This document shows, in pieces, positions 41,991 to 50,100 of a DNA stretch of 64,000 bases (its first letter is position 1; each line of letters opens with the position of its first letter). The stretch comes from UBA7672 sp044224605. GTDB lineage: Bacteria > Pseudomonadota > Alphaproteobacteria > Caulobacterales > Hyphomonadaceae. The stretch spans positions 5,486 to 69,485 of the forward strand of contig JBGAKC010000026.1 in assembly GCA_044224605.1 (NCBI GenBank), read 5' to 3'. Both the position numbers and the translations under genes were made by a program. The notes beneath the pieces were generated by a model that was given only the letters and a program-made list of their open reading frames with translations, made no database searches and was not told where the DNA came from.

Positions 41991-42971
41991 CTACTGCCGG
42001 GTGCGGAACCGCTTGGTAAGCGTGACCCACGTGTTCCGCAGCAGATAGGGCGCCTGCCGGGGGTCCTTTAGCATGACCCACGCTGCGTGGAAGACAGCGC
42101 CTTTCCGCGCATAGGCCATGAAGTCGACCCACATCAGGCGGGCGTTGGAGGTGGCATGGACGCTCCTGAGCAGGCGGGCCTGGGCGGGCGTCAGCTTGCC
42201 GGAGGCCAGCATCCGCTTCTTGCTGGCGAGCAGGGCGACGAGGTCGCCGCGCGAATGGCGCAGCGACAGGGATCCCTTGCGCATCACGCTGACATAACCC
42301 GCCCATGGCACGAGACGCATCTTCGCGCCGGCGAGCAACGAGCGGGAGTAGAGGTCGAAATCCTCGCCCAGCCGCATCGTTTCGTCGTAGGCGAGGGCGT
42401 GCTGTTCGAGGAAGGCGCGGCGCATCTGCGGCTTGAGAAAGCCGAGCTCACGGCGCTTGCGCTTGGGCGAGGAGATGCAGGAGCGGAAGAAGACATCCAG
42501 CGTGACGTCGACGGGCGTCTGGTCGCCCTCGAACCACATCGGGCGACCTTCGGCGACGGTGTGGCCTTCCGGGGTCTGCAGGAGATCATCGGCGATGAAG
42601 TCGAGGCCGGCCTCGCGCAGGGCGACCAGTTTGGCGAAGCGGCCGGGTTCCATGAAGTCGTCACTGTCCAGCACGGCGATCCACGGCGCCTTGCTGGCCT
42701 TGATGGCGGCGTTACGGGCGCGGGCGGGGCCGGAATTCTTATCAAGTGCAAAGACAGTGAGGCGGCCGGAGCCATCGTCGGCGGCGTGCGCGGCGGCGAG
42801 GGTTGCGCCGTCATCGCCGGAGGCGTCGTCGACGACGACGACTTCGGCGGTTTCGGGCTGGGCGAGGGCGGAGGCGACGGCCTTGCCGATCGTTCCGGCG
42901 GCGCGCCAGGCGGCGATGATGACCGTGACGTCGCGACGCACTGTTTCGTTAACGCCTGCGGGCGCGAGCAT
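41991..42971 (-). CDS. Glycosyltransferase family 2
   Basis: 326 residues from ATG 42971; the 32-residue upstream extension looks unconserved. GT2 GT-A fold: DVTVIIAAWRAAGTIGKAV, AEVVVVDDASGDDG (about 45-58), NSGPARARNAAI and the DxD-type LDSDDFMEPGRF (about 100). A later GEDFDLYSRSL resembles the acceptor ED motif of polysaccharide transferases. It probably transfers a sugar from a nucleotide sugar during surface polysaccharide synthesis; the acceptor is unknown. Followed by the mrp gene with 25 bases between. Confidence 0.88.
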   Translation of the reverse strand: MLAPAGVNETVRRDVTVIIAAWRAAGTIGKAVASALAQPETAEVVVVDDASGDDGATLAAAHAADDGSGRLTVFALDKNSGPARARNAAIKASKAPWIAVLDSDDFMEPGRFAKLVALREAGLDFIADDLLQTPEGHTVAEGRPMWFEGDQTPVDVTLDVFFRSCISSPKRKRRELGFLKPQMRRAFLEQHALAYDETMRLGEDFDLYSRSLLAGAKMRLVPWAGYVSVMRKGSLSLRHSRGDLVALLASKKRMLASGKLTPAQARLLRSVHATSNARLMWVDFMAYARKGAVFHAAWVMLKDPRQAPYLLRNTWVTLTKRFRTRQ

Positions 42972-43252
42972 TTCCGGGCTGGTCCTGGTCGTTGCGAGCC
43001 TGATGACCCGCGGGCTGCAAGATCGCCGCCATGGCGGCCGATTCGGCGTCCATTGCGTTTTATTCAAGTAATGACGGTTACCGAAGCATCCGGTCCCAAG
43101 TCGTGTCGAGGCTGAATCACGCCTTCGTCAGCTGCATGTCCAGTCGCTTCGCAAGGGAAACTGACTTATGCGCCCTCCTTGAAGCGGCTTTAATGCAGGC
43201 TCAACTACTGGAGGACACAAATCTCCAGAATACTGCGCAAGAGGAGGGCCGG

Positions 43253-44428
43253 ATGCCCTGGAACGACAACAAGGGCAGCGGCGGGGGCGGCCCCTGGGGC
43301 GGCGGCAACAACAATAACGGCAATGGCGAGAGCCCGTGGGGCAAGCCAACCGGCGGCGGCAACAAACCATCCGGCGGTTCGGGCGGCGGCAAGGATCGCC
43401 CTGATCTGGAAGAAACCCTGCGGCGCATGCAGGAGCGTTTCCGGCGCAAGGACGGCGGCGGTTCGGGTGGCGGCGCCGGCGGCGGCCGTGGCGGCGGCAG
43501 CCGGGGCTTTGGCGCGGCCGGCCTCGCGATCCTGCTGGCGATCGGTTTCATCGGCTGGCTGTTCACGGGAATCTACCAGGTCAACGAACAGGAGCGCGCG
43601 GTGGTGCTGCGTCTCGGCGTGTTCGAGCGTTATGAGGGTCCGGGTTTCCATATCCGTCTGCCGAACCCGTTCGAGCGCCACATCGTCGTTCCGGTGAATA
43701 CCGAGATCCGCACCGAGGTCGGCGGCGCCACGACGCCCAACCTGATGCTGACGGGCGACGAGAACATCATCGACATCGACTTCGTCATCAACTGGCGCAT
43801 CTACGAGCCGCGTGACTACCTGTTCAACGTCGTCGACACGGAAGATGGCGATCAGGATCGCCACGTACTGATCGAGCAGATCGGCGAGAGCGCCATGCGC
43901 GAGGTTGTCGGCACGTCGGCCTTCGAGCCGATCACGACCAGCGGCCGCACGACGGTGCAGACCCAGGTCAAGGCGCTGATGCAGCAGACGCTGAATTCCT
44001 ACAAGTCAGGCGTCGAGATCATCTCGATCTCGCTGCGCAAGGCCACGGCGCCGGAAGAAGTCGTCAGTGTACAGCGCGAGGTGTCCAGCGCCGAGCAGGA
44101 CAAGGCCAAGCGCGAAGCCGAGGCCGTCGCTTACCGCAACAAGGTCGTTCCGGAAGCCGAAGGTAACGCCAAGCGCATCATCCAGGAGGCCGAGGGCTAC
44201 AAGGCCGCATCCGTCGCCACTGCACGCGGCGAGGCGGATCGTTTCAACCTGATCTACGAACAATACCGCGCGGCGCCGCGTGTGACACGCGAACGGATGT
44301 TCCTTGAGACGATGGAAAAGGTGATCGGGCGCACCGACCAGATCATCCTCGACAACAAGTCCGGGTCGGTTCCGATCCTTCCGCTCGACCAGCTGCGCGG
44401 TCGCCAGCAGCCGACGCAGGGGCAATAG
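43253..44428 (+). CDS. hflK: HflK, FtsH-associated membrane protein
   Basis: 391 residues from ATG 43253 (GAGGAGGG upstream). The N-terminus is a Gly/Asn-rich and basic tail (about 1-80) followed by one membrane helix (about 86-107, AGLAILLAIGFIGWLFTGIY). An SPFH/prohibitin domain follows (about 110-270, with VNEQERAVVLRLGVFERYEGPG and RIYEPRDYLFNVVD), then a coiled-coil C-terminal region (SAEQDKAKREAEAVAYRNKV). HflK and HflC form a cage around the FtsH protease and modulate its activity. Two bases separate its stop from hflC, so the pair is co-transcribed. Confidence 0.95.
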   Translation: MPWNDNKGSGGGGPWGGGNNNNGNGESPWGKPTGGGNKPSGGSGGGKDRPDLEETLRRMQERFRRKDGGGSGGGAGGGRGGGSRGFGAAGLAILLAIGFIGWLFTGIYQVNEQERAVVLRLGVFERYEGPGFHIRLPNPFERHIVVPVNTEIRTEVGGATTPNLMLTGDENIIDIDFVINWRIYEPRDYLFNVVDTEDGDQDRHVLIEQIGESAMREVVGTSAFEPITTSGRTTVQTQVKALMQQTLNSYKSGVEIISISLRKATAPEEVVSVQREVSSAEQDKAKREAEAVAYRNKVVPEAEGNAKRIIQEAEGYKAASVATARGEADRFNLIYEQYRAAPRVTRERMFLETMEKVIGRTDQIILDNKSGSVPILPLDQLRGRQQPTQGQ

Positions 44429-44430
44429 AC

Positions 44431-45312
44431 ATGCAACGCACCCTCATCATCGCGGGCATCCTAGCCGCCGCCGCCATCGTTATCCTGGCGAACGCGTTCT
44501 ACATCGTCGCGCTGGACCAGCAGGCGATCGTGCTGCGCTTCGGCCAGTATCAGTACGCCGTCAACGCGGACGGTTCGGAGCGCAAGGCGGGCCTGCACTT
44601 CAAGGCGCCGTTCGTCGAGAACGTGATCTACTACGACAAGCGCAACATGGGCTTTGATCTCGACACCGCCGAGATCCAGGCTGCCGACCAGCAGCGTCTC
44701 AACGTCGACGCGATCGCGCGCTGGCGCATCAAGGATCCGACACAGTTCTTCCGCGCCGCGACCAGCATGGACAACGGCTTGGCGCAGCTGCGCCAGCGCT
44801 TCACTGCCGCGCTGCAAGGCGAACTCGGCAAGGTCAGTCAACCGGACATCATCTCCGGCCAGCGCGCCAGTGTGATGCAGCGGATCAAGGCGGCCCTGCA
44901 GGCCAACATGACGACGCTGGGCATCGAGATCATCGACGTCCGCATCCGCCAGGCCGATCTGCCGGAAGCCAACTCGCAGCGCGTCTATGAGCGCATGAAG
45001 CAGCAGCTTCAGCAGAAGGTGAACCAGTACCGCGCCGAGGGCGAGGGCTTGTTCCAGTCCATCAAGGGTGAGGCCGACAAGCAGGTTGCGGTCATCACGG
45101 CCGAGGCGAACCAGAAATCGCAGGTCCTGCGCGGTGAAGGCGACTCGGAACGCAACAAGATCTACGCGTCAGCCTACAACAAGGATCCGGAGTTCTTCGC
45201 GTTCTATCGTTCGCTCGAAGCCTATGACCGCGCCATCAAGACCGGCACGCCGTTCGTGATGTCGCCCGACAGCGACTTCTTCAAATACTTCAAGAGCGTC
45301 GACGGACGCTGA
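44431..45312 (+). CDS. hflC: HflC, FtsH-associated membrane protein
   Basis: 293 residues. An N-terminal membrane anchor (about 5-23, LIIAGILAAAAIVILANAF) is followed by the SPFH domain (QQAIVLRFGQYQYAVN...ADQQRLNVDAIARWRIKDPTQF) and a helical region (VYERMKQQLQQKVNQYRAEG). The C-terminus SDFFKYFKSVDGR is typical of HflC. Partner of HflK immediately upstream; both act in the inner membrane. Confidence 0.95.
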   Translation: MQRTLIIAGILAAAAIVILANAFYIVALDQQAIVLRFGQYQYAVNADGSERKAGLHFKAPFVENVIYYDKRNMGFDLDTAEIQAADQQRLNVDAIARWRIKDPTQFFRAATSMDNGLAQLRQRFTAALQGELGKVSQPDIISGQRASVMQRIKAALQANMTTLGIEIIDVRIRQADLPEANSQRVYERMKQQLQQKVNQYRAEGEGLFQSIKGEADKQVAVITAEANQKSQVLRGEGDSERNKIYASAYNKDPEFFAFYRSLEAYDRAIKTGTPFVMSPDSDFFKYFKSVDGR

Positions 45313-45441
45313 AGCGACTGACATCTGACCAGATCGGACCGGCCGGCAGCCATGCCGCGCCGGCCCTTCTGTTTCCGCCAAGCCGTTGCCGGCGCCGCAT
45401 CCCGTCATTAACTTCCAGAAGCTAGCGCGAGGATACCGGCG

Positions 45442-46419
45442 ATGCCTGCAGTCCCTCCCGTCTTCACGGAAGCCGAGCTCAACCAGGCGCGGCGGCTAAA
45501 CCGGCAGCTGCGCTGGGCTCCGCGCTTTCGTGCGCCGACGCCGCTCGGGCGTTTCATGATCCAGTCGATGCTTGGCGCGACTAGGAACCTGCCGACCCAT
45601 GCCGTGCGCGGCGTGCGCACCAGCACGGTGCGGATTGAATGGAAGGGACACTCTGTTCCCCTGCGCATATTGCGGCCCTCCGGGCGCGTGAAGGGCGTCT
45701 ACATCGATTATCATGGCGGCGGGTGGGCTATCGGCAATGCTGCGATGGATGATCGGGTGAACGCTCTCATCGCGCGTGATTGCGGACTTGTTGTGGCCAG
45801 CGTGGACTACACGACGCTGCCGGACATCACCTTGCCCGGCATGATCGACCAATGTCACGCGGCGGCCGATTGGGTATTCGAGCACAGCAAGGCCGTCTTT
45901 GGCGCTCGAGACATCTTCATCGGCGGCGAGTCGGCAGGCTCCCATCTTGCCGCCTGCACGCTCCAGCGGCTGCGGGACGATCGCGCAGATTTTGGCCGGA
46001 TGCGCGGGGCGGTGCTGTTCTACGGACCCTATGATCTCTCGGCGACGCAGAGTGTGCGCAACGCTCCGCGTGACACGCTGGTGCTGGATGGCCCGGCGAT
46101 GACGCCAGGCATCGCCAAACTGCTGCCTGGCAGGAGCGAAGAGGAGCGCCGCGCGCCCGACGTTTCGCCGCTCTATGCGAAGATGGATGGCCTGCCCCCG
46201 GCCCTGCTTATCTGCGGCGCGATCGATCCGCTTATCGACGACAGCCGGTTGATGGCCGAACGCTGGCGCAATGCGCAGCTGATCGTGGTTCCAGAGGCGC
46301 CGCATGCGTTCAACCGCTTCTCGACGTCGATCGCGCGCAGGACGAACGCCTTTGTGCGCAGCTGGATCAATGATCGCTTGGCTGCAAGCGCAGGTTCTGC
46401 GCGGGCGGCTGCCGAATAA
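45442..46419 (+). CDS. Alpha/beta hydrolase, hormone-sensitive-lipase family
   Basis: 325 residues. The oxyanion-hole motif HGGGWAIG near 92, the nucleophile elbow GGESAGSHLAA (Ser about 160), catalytic Asp in GAIDPLIDDS and His in EAPHAFNRFS mark the HSL family (esterase family IV). No signal peptide, so it is probably cytoplasmic. Substrate, likely a short-chain ester, is not evident. ATG at 45442 follows a GCGAGGATACCGGCG stretch with weak Shine-Dalgarno. Confidence 0.88.
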   Translation: MPAVPPVFTEAELNQARRLNRQLRWAPRFRAPTPLGRFMIQSMLGATRNLPTHAVRGVRTSTVRIEWKGHSVPLRILRPSGRVKGVYIDYHGGGWAIGNAAMDDRVNALIARDCGLVVASVDYTTLPDITLPGMIDQCHAAADWVFEHSKAVFGARDIFIGGESAGSHLAACTLQRLRDDRADFGRMRGAVLFYGPYDLSATQSVRNAPRDTLVLDGPAMTPGIAKLLPGRSEEERRAPDVSPLYAKMDGLPPALLICGAIDPLIDDSRLMAERWRNAQLIVVPEAPHAFNRFSTSIARRTNAFVRSWINDRLAASAGSARAAAE

Positions 46420-46444
46420 CGCCTGTCCAGAAAGGGGGACGTAG

Positions 46445-46756
46445 ATGAAACTGCCCGGAACGAAACTGCCCGGAACGAAGCTGCCTGTCAGTCCGAGATG
46501 GCTTATTCTTGGGGTCTTCACGCTGCTGCTGGCCGCGGCCTGCGCGACGCGGCCGATGGGACCGCCGAGTTCGCCGGCCTTCTTCAACGGCATTATCGAT
46601 GGCCTGCTGGCGCCGATCTCGTTCGTGATCAGCCTGTTCTCGGACACGGTGCGAATGTACGCCTTCCCGAATGTCGGGCGCTGGTATGATTTCGGCTTCC
46701 TGTTCGGGATCAGCGCATGGGGTGGCGGCTCGGCCGTGGCGGTGAGACGCTATTAG
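46445..46756 (+). CDS. Small lipoprotein/membrane protein with N-terminal LPGTK repeat
   Basis: 103 residues; GGGGGAC upstream. The first 15 codons are a tandem repeat (MKLPGTKLPGTKLPV) encoded by two identical 15-base units (46448-46462, 46463-46477) and a diverged third. A hydrophobic signal ends in LLLAAAC, a lipobox. The mature part contains hydrophobic FFNGIIDGLLAPISFVISLF and ends FGFLFGISAWGGGSAVAVRRY, resembling small membrane proteins of unknown function. It converges with the next gene in a 4-base overlap. Confidence 0.65.
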   Translation: MKLPGTKLPGTKLPVSPRWLILGVFTLLLAAACATRPMGPPSSPAFFNGIIDGLLAPISFVISLFSDTVRMYAFPNVGRWYDFGFLFGISAWGGGSAVAVRRY

Positions 46757-47187
46757 GGCTTCGCCTGCTCAGGCAGGCCGAGATATTCCTGCTCGGAGAG
46801 CGTGGGGAATTCCGCGATGAGCCAGCGGCCATCTTCGCTCTGACCGAGCTTGATCGCGTGGACGTCGCCGTCGACCGTTTCCCCGACCTTGAAGACGGCG
46901 TCGCCATGGTCGAAGCGCGGACCTTCGATCTTGCCGCCATCGCGCGCCAGCTGATCGTTCACCTCGGGACGGAAGATGCTGGTGTAAGCTTCGCTGCCGG
47001 GGCCGCCTGCAAGGGCGTCCTTCACCACTTCCAGGTTGACCTGGTCGACCAGCGGCAGCATGCGCGACAGGTCGCGGGCGTTGTAGGCGTTGACGAACCG
47101 CCGTGTGACGGCGGCGGGATCCTTCATGTCCACCGGCGCCTCGCTGCAGGCGGCGAGCATCAGTGCCGCGAGAAGGGGGCCCCGCAT
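46753..47187 (-). CDS. Small lipoprotein downstream of alanine dehydrogenase
   Basis: 144 residues from ATG 47187, which overlaps the ald stop (ATGA); a start 15 bases upstream is possible but the overlap favours this one. Lipoprotein signal GPLLAALMLAAC, followed by an NTF2/DUF4878-like fold: AAVTRRFVNAYNARDLSRML, then AIKLGQSEDGRWLIAEFP. Such proteins are outer-membrane or periplasmic and poorly understood. Coupling to ald suggests joint expression, not necessarily a shared pathway. Confidence 0.75.
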   Translation of the reverse strand: MRGPLLAALMLAACSEAPVDMKDPAAVTRRFVNAYNARDLSRMLPLVDQVNLEVVKDALAGGPGSEAYTSIFRPEVNDQLARDGGKIEGPRFDHGDAVFKVGETVDGDVHAIKLGQSEDGRWLIAEFPTLSEQEYLGLPEQAKP

Positions 47188-48302
47188 CAGGCCTTGAGCC
47201 ACGCGGGTTTGGCGAAGGGCAGCGCGAGATCGTGCGCCACGGCTTCATGCGTGATCTTGCCATCGGCTACGTTGAGGCCGTTGGCGAGATGCTTGTCGGC
47301 CTGCAGCGCAGCCTTGGCGCCCTTGTTCGCGATGTCGAGCGCAAACGGGAGCGTCACATTGTTGAGGGCGTAGGTGGAGGTGCGCGGCACGGCGCCCGGC
47401 ATGTTGGCGACGCAATAGTGCAGGATGCCGTCGACTTCGTAGATTGGATCGTCATGCGTCGTCGGGCGCGAGGTCTCGAAGCAGCCGCCCTGGTCGATCG
47501 AGATGTCCACCAGCACGGCGCCGGGCTTCATCTTCTTGAGGTGTTCGCGCGTGACCAGCTTGGGCGCGGCAGCGCCCGGGATCAGCACGGCGCCGATGAC
47601 GAGGTCGGCTTCCAGAACGGCGCGATCAATGGCGGCCTGCGTGGCATAGACCGTGTCCACCGCGCCGGCGAACTGCACGTCGAGCTCCTCGAGGCGCGGC
47701 ATGGAGCGGTCGAACACCGTGACGTTGGCGCGGGCGCCGATCGCCATCTCCGCCGCGTGGACGCCCGAGACGCCGCCGCCGAGGATCACGACGTTGGCCG
47801 GGGGCACGCCCGGCACGCCGCCGAGCAACAGGCCGCGACCGCGCTTCGTCTTCATCAGCGCATAGGCGCCGACATTGATCGACATGCGGCCGGCGACCTG
47901 GCTCATCGGTTGCAGCAACGGCAGCCGGCCGGCGGCGTTGGTGACGGTCTCGTAGGCGATGCAGATCGCGCCGCATTTCATAAGCGCTTCGGCCTGCGGT
48001 TTGTCGGCGGCGAGGTGAAGGTAGGTGAACAGCGTGTGGTGCGGCTTCAGCATCGCGCACTCGACGGGCTGCGGCTCCTTCACCTTCACGATCATCTCGG
48101 CGGTCTCGAAGACGGCGGCGGCGGTCGGGAGGATTTTTGCGCCGACCTTCTGGTAGTCGGCGTCCGTTGCGGCGAGGCCCATGCCGGCATTCGTCTCGAC
48201 CACCACCTCGTGGCCTGCGCGAACCAGTTCGCCGACGCTCTCGGGCGTGAGACCCACGCGATATTCCTGCGTCTTGATCTCCTTGGGGACGCCGATCTTC
48301 AT
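47187..48302 (-). CDS. ald: Alanine dehydrogenase
   Basis: 371 residues from ATG 48302, the standard length. NAD-dependent, reversible conversion of alanine to pyruvate and ammonia. N-terminal MKIGVPKEIKTQEYRVGLTP with the substrate Arg/Lys, the MIVKVKEPQ lysine near 75, catalytic His in YLHLAADK near 95, and the Rossmann segment NVVILGGGVSGVHAAEMAIG near 170 are all present. The frame is open upstream to 48458 but that part is unconserved. No Lrp-type regulator is adjacent. Confidence 0.96.
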   Translation of the reverse strand: MKIGVPKEIKTQEYRVGLTPESVGELVRAGHEVVVETNAGMGLAATDADYQKVGAKILPTAAAVFETAEMIVKVKEPQPVECAMLKPHHTLFTYLHLAADKPQAEALMKCGAICIAYETVTNAAGRLPLLQPMSQVAGRMSINVGAYALMKTKRGRGLLLGGVPGVPPANVVILGGGVSGVHAAEMAIGARANVTVFDRSMPRLEELDVQFAGAVDTVYATQAAIDRAVLEADLVIGAVLIPGAAAPKLVTREHLKKMKPGAVLVDISIDQGGCFETSRPTTHDDPIYEVDGILHYCVANMPGAVPRTSTYALNNVTLPFALDIANKGAKAALQADKHLANGLNVADGKITHEAVAHDLALPFAKPAWLKA

Positions 48303-48432
48303 GCCTGTCTCCTGCCCATTTTGCAGAGGCTTATGCCAGAATCCGGCGCTTTCGCGCCAGAGCGTTGCGTGGAGAGTTGTGCCTATTTCGCAAAGACAGA
48401 TAGGTCTTTGGAGGCAAAAAGCATCAACGAGC

Positions 48433-49368
48433 CTATGGCAGCGAGCCCAGGAACGCACGCAGGTCGCGTGCGGTTTCGTCGGGGAGCTGTTCCATCGGCA
48501 GATGGCCGCCTGCGGGATAGGTGACCAGCTTCGCGCCGGGGATCGCTGCGGCGATGGCGCGGGCGTCGTCCACCAGGATCAGTGCGTCCTTCTCGCCAGC
48601 CATCACGAGCGTCGGCATGGCGATGCGGTTGAAGTCGGCAGGCGTCCAGGGGCGTGACGGTTGCGGCTGCTGCCTCAGCAGGATGTCACGATGGCCTACG
48701 GCCATGGCGAAGTTGGCATAGCGGTCTTCCACGTCCTTCGTGACCAGCGTTTCGTCATAATAGGCGGATTTCAGTCCGCCGGTGATGACGAGGCGTGGGT
48801 CGATCAGCTTCATGAACCAGTGGCCGAGAGGATTGTTGAGCAGGCCGACGAAGCCAGGCGGCCCGCCGCGCTTGCCGTCTGTGCCGGGCCAGCCTGCGGC
48901 GTCGACCAGCACGAGGCCGTCAAGCCTTTCGGGATGCGCCATCGCGTAGGCGAGCGAGACGGCGCCGCCCATCGAATTGCCGCCCAGCACGAACCGCTTC
49001 GCGCCGACCTCGTTTGCGAGCGCCTCGACCAGCGCGGCGTTCTGGTCGAGTGAGGCGCGATAGCCGGGCGGGGCTTCCGTAAGGCCGTGACCGGGGAGGT
49101 CGATGGCGACGATGCGGTAGTCGGCTGACAAGCGCTGAATCCATGGCCGCCAGGCCTGAACCGAGGCGGCGAGCCCGTGCACAAGGATCAGCGTGCGTCC
49201 GTTGGCGTTGCCTTCGTCAGTGTAGTGCACGCGCAGACCGGGCTCCGGCTCGAAAGTGTGGGACGAGGGCAGGCCGTAACGTGCGCGAAGGTCTGCATAG
49301 GGGATCTCGCGTGTCGCACAGCCGGCAAGGGCGAGGAGCGTCATCGCGATGAGCCAGAATTTCGACAT
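48433..49368 (-). CDS. Exported alpha/beta hydrolase (lipoprotein)
   Basis: 311 residues from ATG 49368; the upstream extension to 49926 is antisense to bioY and not real. Lipoprotein signal AMTLLALAGC. The alpha/beta-hydrolase core has LVHGLAASVQAW (oxyanion), LPGHGLTEAP, the nucleophile GGNSMGGAVSLA, Asp near VMAGEKDALI and His in YPAGGHLPMEQ, which matches the epoxide hydrolase/haloperoxidase-like clan. The substrate is unknown. Divergent from bioY. Confidence 0.87.
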   Translation of the reverse strand: MSKFWLIAMTLLALAGCATREIPYADLRARYGLPSSHTFEPEPGLRVHYTDEGNANGRTLILVHGLAASVQAWRPWIQRLSADYRIVAIDLPGHGLTEAPPGYRASLDQNAALVEALANEVGAKRFVLGGNSMGGAVSLAYAMAHPERLDGLVLVDAAGWPGTDGKRGGPPGFVGLLNNPLGHWFMKLIDPRLVITGGLKSAYYDETLVTKDVEDRYANFAMAVGHRDILLRQQPQPSRPWTPADFNRIAMPTLVMAGEKDALILVDDARAIAAAIPGAKLVTYPAGGHLPMEQLPDETARDLRAFLGSLP

Positions 49369-49524
49369 GCTACCAATCGGTCCATTTGCGCACGCGGTTC
49401 TACGCGCCGTTTTCAACCGTGGATCAATGCATCCGGCGCGGGCTGCGGCAACCCGGCGCAGAGCCGACGCCGCGGCATGCGCTAGGTTTCGGATGGTTGG
49501 CTTGCCTTGGGGGAGAGCCGGTTG

Positions 49525-50100
49525 ATGTCGAGCCATGTTGCGCCGTTGCGTGCCGTTCTTGCGGAACGGCCTGTCGTTCTGGGCCTTGCGGTCGTGCTGG
49601 CGGGGAGCTGGTTGATCGCGGCCTCGTCCTGGATTTCGACCCCGATGTTTCCCGTGCCGATGACAATGCAGACCTTTGCGATCCTGATGGTCGCCGGGTT
49701 GGCGGGCGCGCGGCTGTCGCTGGCGATCTTGATCACCTGGCTGGCCCAGGCGGCGATCGGATTGCCCTTCCTCGCGGAGGGTGGGGGCGGGCTTGAGCCG
49801 TTTTCCGGGCCGACGGCAGGCTATCTCGGCGGCTTCGTGATGGCGGCGTTTGCGTGTGGATGGCTGACGGAACAGCCGCGCCTGCGGGGATGGTTCGCGA
49901 TGACGGCGGTGTTCCTCGTCGGTCATGCGCTGATCCTGTCGGCAGGGTGGGCGCGTCTCGCCGCGATGATCGGACCGGCGGAGGCGTGGTACGGCGGTGT
50001 CGCGCCCTTCCTGCCGGGGAGCGTGCTGAAGTCGGTAATGGCGGTCGTGGTGGTGAAGCTGGCAGAGCCGCGGGTGCGGCGCGCGGCGAAAGCCGTCTAG
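49525..50100 (+). CDS. bioY: BioY, biotin transporter substrate-binding component
   Basis: 191 residues from ATG 49525 (GGGGGAGAG upstream). The S-component of the biotin ECF transporter: PVPMTMQTFAILMVAGLAG (about 50-68), GLPFLAEGGGG and PTAGYLGGF are the BioY signature loops, with six membrane helices. No bioM/bioN genes are adjacent, so it may act alone or with a remote ECF module. Its stop overlaps the convergent antiporter stop. Confidence 0.93.
   Translation: MSSHVAPLRAVLAERPVVLGLAVVLAGSWLIAASSWISTPMFPVPMTMQTFAILMVAGLAGARLSLAILITWLAQAAIGLPFLAEGGGGLEPFSGPTAGYLGGFVMAAFACGWLTEQPRLRGWFAMTAVFLVGHALILSAGWARLAAMIGPAEAWYGGVAPFLPGSVLKSVMAVVVVKLAEPRVRRAAKAV

Noticed and set aside
49369..49926. 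N-terminal extension of the exported hydrolase to 49926
   Set aside because: The extension is antisense to bioY and lies before a clear lipoprotein signal at 49368.
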